DNA of 14,369 nt from DATGQT01 sp033720695 (GTDB taxonomy: Bacteria > Bacteroidota > Rhodothermia > Rhodothermales > Rubricoccaceae). A program made the translations under genes and the position numbers. Positions 7,304 to 13,131 of this stretch are shown piece by piece. The notes beneath the pieces were generated by a model. That model was given only the letters and a program-made list of their open reading frames with translations. It had not been told where the DNA came from and did not search any database. Position 1 is the first letter of the stretch. Every line of letters starts with the position of its first letter. Where the stretch lies: assembly GCA_033720695.1 (NCBI GenBank), contig JAWWCA010000084.1:1-14369 (forward strand), written 5' to 3'.

Positions 7304-8041
7304 GTGTCGAAGATCAACAACGCCTTCTACGACGGGCTCGGTGACCGGTGGTTCGAGGGCGACGCGCACGCGATCGCGCTGCTGCGCGCCGAGGCCGCCA
7401 TCAAGGTGCGCTACACGCTCGAGGTGTTCGAGCACGCCGGGCTCACGCACGGGGCGCGGGTGCTGGACGTGGCCTGCGGCGCCGGCCTCGTCGCGTTCCC
7501 GCTCGCCGAGCGGGGCCACCGGGTCCGAGGGGTGGACCTCGCCGAGGGCGCCATCGAGACGGCCCGGCAGCGGACGCCCGCCGGCCTCGACGTCTCCTTC
7601 GCCGTCGCCGACGCCTACGCCACCGGCGAGCCCGGCGGCCACTACGACGCCGCCCTCCTCCTCGACATGCTCGAGCACGTCGAGCGCCCCGGCGACGTGC
7701 TGCGCGAGGCGGCGCGCGTTCTCCGGCCCGGGGGCATCGTCGTCGTCCACACCTTCAACCGGACGCCGGAGTCGTGGCTGCTGGCCATCCACGGGATGAA
7801 GGTGGTGGCGCGCGACACCCCCGAGCACGTCCACGTCTACGACCTCTTCGTCAAGCCCGAGGAGCTGCGGGGGATGGCGGCGGCGGCGGGCCTGACGGTG
7901 CGCGAGATCCGAGGCGTCCGCCCCGTCGTGGACCGGGCGTTCTGGTGGTCGGTGTGGCGCCGGCGCATCCACCCGGGCTTCCGCTTCGCCTACGCCGGGG
8001 TGCCCCGGGTCGGCTACCTGGGCTATGCGGTGAAGAGCTAA
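7304..8041 (+). CDS. Class I SAM-dependent methyltransferase, UbiG-like
   Basis: A 245-residue protein starting at a GTG 16 nt after the polyketide synthase stop. No better start exists between it and the upstream in-frame stop at 7271. The N-terminus INNAFYDGLGDRWFEGDAHAIALL resembles the start of UbiG-type O-methyltransferases. SAM motif I is VLDVACGAG (53-61), followed by an acidic D78 in GVDLAEGAI, then DAALLLDMLEHVERPGDVL and ARVLRPGGIVVVHTFNRT. The late RRRIHPGFRFAYAG is basic. By position it most likely methylates the ring of the polyketide made by its neighbour. Ubiquinone synthesis is a less likely role, because no other ubiquinone genes are nearby. The stop codon lies in a small AT-rich hairpin. 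Confidence 0.88.
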   Translation: MSKINNAFYDGLGDRWFEGDAHAIALLRAEAAIKVRYTLEVFEHAGLTHGARVLDVACGAGLVAFPLAERGHRVRGVDLAEGAIETARQRTPAGLDVSFAVADAYATGEPGGHYDAALLLDMLEHVERPGDVLREAARVLRPGGIVVVHTFNRTPESWLLAIHGMKVVARDTPEHVHVYDLFVKPEELRGMAAAAGLTVREIRGVRPVVDRAFWWSVWRRRIHPGFRFAYAGVPRVGYLGYAVKS

Positions 8042-8050
8042 AAAATTAGC
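8037..8050. other. AT-rich hairpin over the methyltransferase stop codon
   Basis: GCTAA (8037-8041), AAAA loop, TTAGC (8046-8050) overlaps the TAA stop. It is the most AT-rich patch in the window. The stem is short, so it is a doubtful terminator. With TTAAGGGG at 8069-8076 it may instead be part of the promoter of the downstream S41 protease gene. Confidence 0.3.
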
Positions 8051-8115
8051 AGGCGCTCGTAACTCCCGTTAAGGGGACTCGTCTGAGACGGGCGCGCGTC
8101 CCACCCCTTCCTGCC

Positions 8116-9489
8116 ATGCCTGCTCGCTCGCTCCTGCCTGCCGTTCTCCTCTTCCTCGTGCCGCTCGCCGGGGCCCAGACCCAGAAGACGGGCACGCCCG
8201 CTGGGCTCGATGCCGAGGCCCGCCGCGTCGCCGTGGACCGCATCGCGGAGCTGCTCGACGACCGCTACGTGTTCCAGGACGTCGGCCAGGAGGCGGGCGC
8301 GTTCGTGACGGCGCAGCTCGAGGCCGGCGCCTACGACGGCTACGCGAGCGTGGACGCCTTCGCCGAGCGCTTGACCGAGGACCTCCAGTCCGTCACGCGC
8401 GACGGCCACATGCGCGTGCGGCCGATCCCGGCCGAGCCGTCGCCCGGCGACCCCATGGCCCGGAGGGAGGAGATGCGCCGCCAGATGCGGGCGGAGAACT
8501 ACGGGTTCTACCGCGTCGAGCGACTCGACGGCAACGTCGGCTACCTCGACCTCCGGATGTTCGCGCCCGTCGAGGAGGCCGGCGAGACGGCGGCGGCGGC
8601 CATGCGCTTCCTCGCGAACGTGGACGCCCTCGTGGTGGACCTCCGGCAGAACGGCGGCGGCAGCCCGCGCATGGTGCAGTTCCTGTGCTCCTACCTCTTC
8701 GACGAGCGCGTCCACCTCAACAGCCTCTACTCGCGCGACACGGACCAGACCGAGGAGTTCTGGACGCTCGACGACCTCCCCGGCCCCCGCCTCGCCGACG
8801 TGCCCGTGTTCGTGCTCACCGCCGAGCGGACGTTCTCCGGCGCCGAGGAGTACGCCTACAACCTCCGCACGCGCGAGCGCGCCACGCTCGTCGGTGAGAC
8901 GACGGGCGGCGGGGCCAACCCCGGCGGCTTCGTGCCCGTCACCGACCGGCTCGGCATCTTCGTCCCCACCGGGCGGGCCATCAACCCCGTGACGGGGACG
9001 AACTGGGAGGGGGTCGGCGTCGAGCCGCACGTGGCCGTCCCGGCCGAGGAGGCCTACGACCGGGCGCTCGCGCTCGCCCGCGAGGCCGCCGAGGCGTACC
9101 GCGCCGAACGCTTCGCGGCCGAGGACGCCGCCCGCGCGGCGCTCCACGACGCGCTCGCCGCCGCCGAGGCGATGGAGGGCGCGGCGCAAGACCGCGCCGT
9201 GGCCGACGCTCTCCAGGCCGCGCTCGACGCGGGCATCGCCGACGAGGGCGCCATCAACAGGCTCGGCTACCGCCACCTCGGCGGTGGGGACCCCGCCATG
9301 GCGATCGCCATCTTCCGGTTCAACGTCGCCGCCTTCCCAGACTCCTGGAACGTCTACGACAGCCTCGGGGAGGCGTACATGGAGGCCGGCCGGCGCGACG
9401 AGGCCATCGCCCACTACGAGCGGAGCCTGGCCTTGAACCCGGACAACGAGAACGGCCGCCGGACGCTCACGCGCCTCCGCGGGGAGTAG
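8116..9489 (+). CDS. S41 family serine peptidase with C-terminal TPR
   Basis: Encodes 457 residues. Residues 1-20 are a signal peptide ending in AGA before QTQ, so the enzyme is periplasmic or exported. Residues about 30-105 are the helical N-terminal region of IRBP-like S41 proteases (ELLDDRYVFQDVG, DGHMRVRPIP). The catalytic domain shows NVGYLDLRMF, VDLRQNGGGSPRMVQFLCSYLFD, TAERTFSGAEEYAYNL with the nucleophile Ser241, and VGETTGGGANPGG, then NWEGVGVEPHVAVP. No PDZ domain is visible, as in other IRBP-like members. An Ala-rich helical stretch (about 312-380) leads to a TPR unit at about 394-450: AMAIAIFRFNVAAFPDSWNVYDS and LGEAYMEAGRRDEAIAHYERSL. It probably trims or degrades extracytoplasmic peptides; the substrate is unknown. 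It may have its own promoter, since 74 nt separate it from the methyltransferase gene. Confidence 0.9.
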   Translation: MPARSLLPAVLLFLVPLAGAQTQKTGTPAGLDAEARRVAVDRIAELLDDRYVFQDVGQEAGAFVTAQLEAGAYDGYASVDAFAERLTEDLQSVTRDGHMRVRPIPAEPSPGDPMARREEMRRQMRAENYGFYRVERLDGNVGYLDLRMFAPVEEAGETAAAAMRFLANVDALVVDLRQNGGGSPRMVQFLCSYLFDERVHLNSLYSRDTDQTEEFWTLDDLPGPRLADVPVFVLTAERTFSGAEEYAYNLRTRERATLVGETTGGGANPGGFVPVTDRLGIFVPTGRAINPVTGTNWEGVGVEPHVAVPAEEAYDRALALAREAAEAYRAERFAAEDAARAALHDALAAAEAMEGAAQDRAVADALQAALDAGIADEGAINRLGYRHLGGGDPAMAIAIFRFNVAAFPDSWNVYDSLGEAYMEAGRRDEAIAHYERSLALNPDNENGRRTLTRLRGE

Positions 9490-9497
9490 CGCGCCTG

Positions 9498-10040
9498 TCA
9501 GCCCGCCACGGCCGCCTTGATTCGATCGACCTGGTGGAGGTGGACGAGGTCGTGCCCGGCCATGAGCCGCGTGAGCCTCCGCACGCTCTCCTCGCCGCGC
9601 TCGCTGTGGAGGCCGGCGCGCGCCCACGCCGCGTCCGGGAGCGCGCGGAGGAACCGGAGGTTCATCGTCCGGAGCGCCTCGAAATCGGCGAGGGCGTCCT
9701 CGGGGCGGACGGCCTCATAGCGGAGCCGCTCGGCCCATGCGTCCTGGTCGTAGCCGGGGATCGCCGGGCGGTCCTGGCCGACAGTGAGGCGGATGCGGTA
9801 GCCGTAGCCCAGCTCGGAGTCGGCGAGGTGCTGGACGACCGCGACGACGGACCATTTCCCCGGGGCCTCGGGGCGTCGGAGGGCGGCCTCCGGCACCCCC
9901 TCTACGGCGTCGCGGAGGCGGGCGGGCGTGCGCAAGAGAACGTCGAGTGGATCCTGGTCCCCGAGGACGTCGAGGAGGGCGCCGACGTAGGCGTCGGCGG
10001 CGCCGACGGCGTTGCGGAGGGGGTTCGAGAAGGAGCTCAT
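9498..10040 (-). CDS. DinB-fold family protein (DinB_2/YfiT type)
   Basis: A 180-residue four-helix-bundle protein of the DinB superfamily, many members of which are metal-dependent thiol transferases or stress proteins. The His-containing helix reads KWSVVAVVQHLADSELGYGYR (H71). The C-terminal pair is in MAGHDLVHLHQVDRIK (H163 and H167), completing the three-His metal site typical of the family. PGYDQDAWAERLRY is also typical of the DinB_2 branch. There is no signal peptide, so it is cytoplasmic. The exact reaction is unknown; bacillithiol-transferase activity is only one possibility. The gene ends 8 nt from the end of the S41 peptidase gene, on the opposite strand, with no separate terminator visible. 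The start at 10040 follows a C-rich leader and, further up, TATCCTTCC at 10067-10075. Confidence 0.88.
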   Translation of the reverse strand: MSSFSNPLRNAVGAADAYVGALLDVLGDQDPLDVLLRTPARLRDAVEGVPEAALRRPEAPGKWSVVAVVQHLADSELGYGYRIRLTVGQDRPAIPGYDQDAWAERLRYEAVRPEDALADFEALRTMNLRFLRALPDAAWARAGLHSERGEESVRRLTRLMAGHDLVHLHQVDRIKAAVAG

Positions 10041-10182
10041 GCGGGAGGGCGGGCGCGGGACGAACCGGAAGGATAGGGCACCGCATCGGGAGCAGGCTCA
10101 GGACCGGCCGGGAGGGTCGCCCGCGACGCAGGGGACGGGCGACGATGCGAAGCTCCCCCCGCTGCCAGGCGCGTCGGCCGTC

Positions 10183-10292
10183 GTGGGGGGCTCCCCCACA
10201 GGCTGTAGGGGCAGAGAGGACAGGGTGCCAGAGACCCACGGACAGCCCAGGTGCGGGCGCACCTACAAGCCCTCGGGCCTCGGTCTGGCACC
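10183..10292. repeat. Group of inverted repeats, possibly an interspersed palindromic element
   Basis: There are three nested or adjacent structures. Hairpin 1: GTGGGGG (10183-10189), loop GCT, CCCCCAC (10193-10199). Long-range arms: GGTGCCAGA (10224-10232) and TCTGGCACC (10284-10292), perfect over 9 bp. Hairpin 2, inside those arms: AGGTGCG (10249-10255), GG, CGCACCT (10258-10264). The layout resembles dispersed palindromic repeats found between genes in many GC-rich bacteria. It lies between divergent starts, so it is unlikely to be a terminator. Confidence 0.5.
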
Positions 10293-10311
10293 ACGAGAGC
10301 GCCGGGCTCGA

Positions 10312-10319
10312 TAAGCTGG
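10312..10319 (+). promoter_or_regulatory. Weak candidate -7 element for the YceI operon
   Basis: TAAGCTGG lies about 50 nt before the first YceI start and is similar to TAGCTTGG before the first DUF6174 gene. No matching -33 element is visible at the expected distance, so this is only a suggestion. Confidence 0.25.
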
Positions 10320-10368
10320 CGTCGCAGCGATTCCTCATCCCTCGCTCCGACACCAGCCCCACCTTCCG

Positions 10369-10938
10369 ATGACCCCCCGCGCCTTCTCCCTCGCGCTTCT
10401 CGTCGCGGTCGCCGGCCTCGCCGGCTGGGCCGCGCTGGAGCGCTTCACGTTCGCCTCCGGAAGCCGCATCACCGTCGAAGGGACCTCCACCGTCCACGAC
10501 TGGACCTGCACCGCCGGCTCGTTCACCGGCGCCTTCGACGCTGCCGTCGCCGAGGCGGCCCTCAGCGGCATCAACGGTCTGGCCGTGACCGTCCCGGTCG
10601 GTGCACTCGACTGCAACAACGGGACGATGAACGGGAAGCTCCGGGACGCCCTCGGCGCGTCCGCCATCCGCTTCGTCGCCTCGACCGTCCGGGCGACCCC
10701 CCCGAGCGGGGGACGGTTCGCCGTCGAGGCCGACGGGCAGCTGACGATCCGCGGGGCCACCCGCGCCCAGCGCGTCCAGGCGCAGGGCCAGGTTCTCCGC
10801 GACGGGCGCTACCGCTTCACCGGCAGCGTCCCCGTCACCATGAGCCAGTTCGGCGTGGACCCGCCGACGGCCATGCTCGGCACCCTCCGCACAGGCGACC
10901 GCGTCACCGTTCGCTTCGACGTGACCGTGAGCCGCTGA
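10369..10938 (+). CDS. YceI-family lipocalin-like protein, copy 1
   Basis: Encodes 189 residues. The N-terminus, MTPRAFSLALLVAVAGLAGWAAL, is a signal peptide or anchor, so the protein is extracytoplasmic. The rest is a complete YceI domain, a beta-barrel known in other members to bind long isoprenoid or lipid chains. It shows ITVEGTSTVHDWTC, LDCNNGTMNGKLRDAL, IRFVASTVRATPP, LTIRGATRAQRVQ and SVPVTMSQFGVDPPTAMLGTL, ending in VTVRFDVTVSR. Cys47 and Cys82 lie at the positions used by a Cys pair in many YceI proteins and probably form a disulfide. The next gene encodes a second YceI protein and the third a beta-barrel, and a terminator follows the third. The three probably form one operon. The ligand is not predictable. 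Confidence 0.92.
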   Translation: MTPRAFSLALLVAVAGLAGWAALERFTFASGSRITVEGTSTVHDWTCTAGSFTGAFDAAVAEAALSGINGLAVTVPVGALDCNNGTMNGKLRDALGASAIRFVASTVRATPPSGGRFAVEADGQLTIRGATRAQRVQAQGQVLRDGRYRFTGSVPVTMSQFGVDPPTAMLGTLRTGDRVTVRFDVTVSR

Positions 10939-11005
10939 CGGCGCTGCCCGCAGCCTCGCTCCCTCCACCCAACCTACCCCCGCCAAGCGCCGCGCCCTCC
11001 TGCCC

Positions 11006-11560
11006 GTGCTCGCCCTCCTGGCGTCCGCGCTGCTCGGAGCGGCCCTGCTTCAGCCCGTCCGGTATGAGGTCGCGTCCGAGAGCCGCTTCTGGATCGAGGG
11101 CACCTCGACCGTCGGCGACTACACGTGCGCCACCGAGACGGTGAGCGGGTACGGCGTCGTCGGCGACGGGCGCCTCGCCGCCGAGGTCGCCGTCCCCGTC
11201 CGCACCTTCGACTGCGGCTCTGGACCCCAGAACGCCGACTTCTACCGCGCCCTCCGAGCGGAGGCGCACCCCGCCATCCGCTTCGAGCTGGAGCGAGCCG
11301 AGGCCCTCGGGGCCGAGGCCCGGCCCGGTGCGCCCGTGCGCGTGCGCACGACGGGCACGCTCTACATCGCCGGCACGGCCCGCCAGGTCACCCTCGACGC
11401 GGTCGGGCGGCGCCTGACAGACGGCCGCGTCGCCGTGGAGGGCCACCAGCGGCTCCGGATGACCGACTTCGGCGTCGAGCCCCCCTCGCACGCCCTCGGC
11501 CTCATCCGCGCCCATGACCCCATCGTCGTGCGCTTCGACCTCGTCGCCGCGGCGCGCTGA
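11006..11560 (+). CDS. YceI-family lipocalin-like protein, copy 2 (start codon uncertain)
   Basis: The YceI domain is complete: FWIEGTSTVGDYTC, VRTFDCGSGPQNADFYRALR, HPAIRFELERAEAL, LYIAGTARQVTL and GHQRLRMTDFGVEPPSHALGLI. Cys41 and Cys70 (numbered from the GTG) match the Cys pair of the upstream paralogue. The annotated GTG at 11006 gives an N-terminus with no positive residue before the hydrophobic stretch. In frame just upstream the reading is AAG-CGC-CGC-GCC-CTC-CTG-CCC, i.e. KRRALLP, which would complete a normal signal peptide. The AAG at 10985 follows a leader, ACCTACCCCCGCC, like those that precede ATG elsewhere in the window. No ATG, GTG or TTG exists between the in-frame stop at 10928 and 11006. 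Either the ATG has mutated or been misread, or the GTG is used. The domain call is firm; the start is not. Confidence 0.85.
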   Translation: MLALLASALLGAALLQPVRYEVASESRFWIEGTSTVGDYTCATETVSGYGVVGDGRLAAEVAVPVRTFDCGSGPQNADFYRALRAEAHPAIRFELERAEALGAEARPGAPVRVRTTGTLYIAGTARQVTLDAVGRRLTDGRVAVEGHQRLRMTDFGVEPPSHALGLIRAHDPIVVRFDLVAAAR

Positions 11561-11590
11561 CCCCCCGATCCTCCCTCAACCACCCCTGCC

Positions 11591-13030
11591 ATGACACGCT
11601 CCATCCGCACCCTCATGCTGAGCGCGCTCGCCCTCGGGCTGCTGCCGCTCACGGTTTCGGCCCAGGTCACCGCCGACGCCCAGACGACCTCGGCCGTCCA
11701 GGCGGTCACCGAGATGGCCGCGACCGAGGCCCCGGCGGACACGGCCGAGGAGGCCGACAACCCCCTCGTCCAGTTCCCGAACCAGCGCCCGCCCGACCAG
11801 CGCGGCCTCAACACGTTCGAGCCCCCGAAGACGGAGGCACGGCTGAGCGGCACCCTGCCGAAGCTCCGCGTCGGCGGCGCCTTCGCGCAGCAGTTCCAGG
11901 CCCTCGACCACTCGAACACGGCGGAGGCCCTGATGGTCGACGACGTCAACGTCAACCAGCTGATCGACATCGGCTCCGGCTTCAACCTCGCCACGGCCAA
12001 CCTCTACGTGAACGCCCTCCTCACGGACGGCGTCCAGGTCAACCTCGAGACCTACCTCTCCTCGCGCCACCACGCCGAGGCGTGGGTGAAGGGGGGCTAC
12101 CTCCAGGTCGACGCGATGACCTTCCTCGGGAGCGATGCCGTAGACCAGGTCATGGACTACGTCACCCTCAAGCTTGGCCACTTCGAGGTCAACTACGGGG
12201 ACGCCCACTTCCGCCGCTCCGACAACGGCAACGCGTTCTACAACCCGTTCATCGGGAACAACATCATGGACGCGTTCACGACCGAGATCGGCGGTGAGCT
12301 CTACGTCCGCCACGCCGGCGCCCTCGCCATGCTGGGCATCACCGGCGGCGAGATCAAGGGCGACGTGACGAACCCGGACGGCCGCTCCTTCAGCGTCCTC
12401 GGCAAGCTCGGCCTCGACCGCCAGGTCACCGACGACCTCCGCCTCCGCCTCACCGGCTCGGCCTACCACAACGGCAACGCCGGGCGCAACACGCTCTACG
12501 GCGGCGACCGCGGCGGCTCCCGGTACTACCTCGTCCTCGAGAACACCGGCGCCCGCACGAGCTCGAACTTCACCTCGGGCCGCATCAACCCGGACTTCAC
12601 CGAGGCGGTGACGAGCGTCATGGTGAACCCGTTCGTGAAGTTCCGCGGCCTCGAGCTCTTCGGCACCCTGGAGCGGACCACCGGCCACTCCGGCTTCGAG
12701 GCCGAGAGCATCGACCGGGTGTGGACGCAGCTCGCCGTGGACGCGCTCTACCGCTTCCTCCCGCGCGAGCAGGCCTACCTCGGCGTCCGCTACAACACGG
12801 TCTCCGGCGAGCTCCCCGGCGCCTTCGACGCCGAGGAGGGACAGATCACCGAGGCCGGCCCCGAGGTCTCGATCGACCGCTATGAGGTCGCCGGCGGCTG
12901 GTTCCCGACGCGGAACCTCCTCCTCAAGGTGGCCTACGTCAACCAGCAGTACAACGACTTCCCGGCGCTCGACATCCGCAGCGGTGGGGAGTTCGACGGG
13001 TTCATGGTCGAGGGCGTGCTCTCTTTCTGA
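11591..13030 (+). CDS. Outer-membrane beta-barrel (porin-like) protein
   Basis: Encodes 479 residues. Residues 1-24 form a signal peptide ending in VSA. Residues about 25-75 are Ala/Thr/Glu-rich and Pro-rich, probably a flexible periplasmic segment. From about 85 to the end the sequence alternates polar and aromatic/hydrophobic residues in amphipathic strands: LRVGGAFAQQFQAL, FNLATANLYVNALLTDGVQVNLETYLSS, WVKGGYLQVDAM, VTLKLGHFEVNYGDAHFRRSDNGNAFYNPF, LRLRLTGSAYHNG, FVKFRGLELFGTLERTTG and AYLGVRYNTVSG. It ends in GFMVEGVLSF, with the terminal Phe typical of outer-membrane barrels recognised by BamA. The GHFEVNYGDAHFRRSDN segment recalls phosphate-selective porin-like barrels, but I do not recognise the exact family. 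It lies 30 nt after the second YceI gene and is probably in the same operon. A shared transport role for lipids or isoprenoids is inference. Confidence 0.85.
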   Translation: MTRSIRTLMLSALALGLLPLTVSAQVTADAQTTSAVQAVTEMAATEAPADTAEEADNPLVQFPNQRPPDQRGLNTFEPPKTEARLSGTLPKLRVGGAFAQQFQALDHSNTAEALMVDDVNVNQLIDIGSGFNLATANLYVNALLTDGVQVNLETYLSSRHHAEAWVKGGYLQVDAMTFLGSDAVDQVMDYVTLKLGHFEVNYGDAHFRRSDNGNAFYNPFIGNNIMDAFTTEIGGELYVRHAGALAMLGITGGEIKGDVTNPDGRSFSVLGKLGLDRQVTDDLRLRLTGSAYHNGNAGRNTLYGGDRGGSRYYLVLENTGARTSSNFTSGRINPDFTEAVTSVMVNPFVKFRGLELFGTLERTTGHSGFEAESIDRVWTQLAVDALYRFLPREQAYLGVRYNTVSGELPGAFDAEEGQITEAGPEVSIDRYEVAGGWFPTRNLLLKVAYVNQQYNDFPALDIRSGGEFDGFMVEGVLSF

Positions 13031-13045
13031 CTCGGAACCTCCGAG
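13031..13045 (+). other. Small hairpin directly after the barrel gene
   Basis: CTCGGA (13031-13036), loop ACC, TCCGAG (13040-13045) is a perfect 6-bp stem starting at the first base after the stop codon. It lies 32 nt ahead of the main terminator and could protect the 3' end of the mRNA. Confidence 0.45.
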
Positions 13046-13077
13046 GCGGTGGCCCGAGCGCGGGTCGTTGCCTGCAT

Positions 13078-13114
13078 CGGGTCCGGCACCGCGGGGTGCC
13101 GGACCCGTCGTTTT
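13078..13114 (+). terminator. Rho-independent terminator of the YceI-barrel operon
   Basis: A perfect 13-bp stem, CGGGTCCGGCACC (13078-13090) and GGTGCCGGACCCG (13095-13107), with loop GCGG. It is followed by TCG and TTTT (13111-13114) on the plus strand. It is the strongest terminator in the window. The minus strand has no U-run, so it may serve the convergent SBBP gene only through its stem. Confidence 0.88.
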
Positions 13115-13131
13115 CCGCGCCGGCGTTGGGA

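Larger units (their letters stand above)
10041..10368. other. 328-bp non-coding interval between divergent genes
   Basis: No convincing protein is encoded here on either strand. Next to the DinB gene, on the minus strand, are TATCCTTCC (10067-10075) and GGTTCGTCCCGC (10055-10066), a possible promoter and leader. The centre holds the hairpins listed separately. Next to the YceI gene are TAAGCTGG (10312-10319) and a C-rich leader ending in CCCCACCTTCCG. Confidence 0.6.

Noticed and set aside
6090..7799. A 569-codon plus-strand frame across the PKS and methyltransferase genes
   Set aside because: Arg/Pro/Gly-rich out-of-frame reading; the two real genes in other frames carry complete catalytic motifs.
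8038..9627. A 529-codon leftward frame opposite the S41 protease
   Set aside because: Low-complexity mirror frame. The plus strand gives a signal peptide, the S41 catalytic motifs and a TPR.
9715..10986. A 423-codon leftward frame crossing the DinB start, the intergenic region and the first YceI gene
   Set aside because: It is composed of Arg/Pro/Gly-rich mirror sequence over two real genes and non-coding DNA, with no domain.
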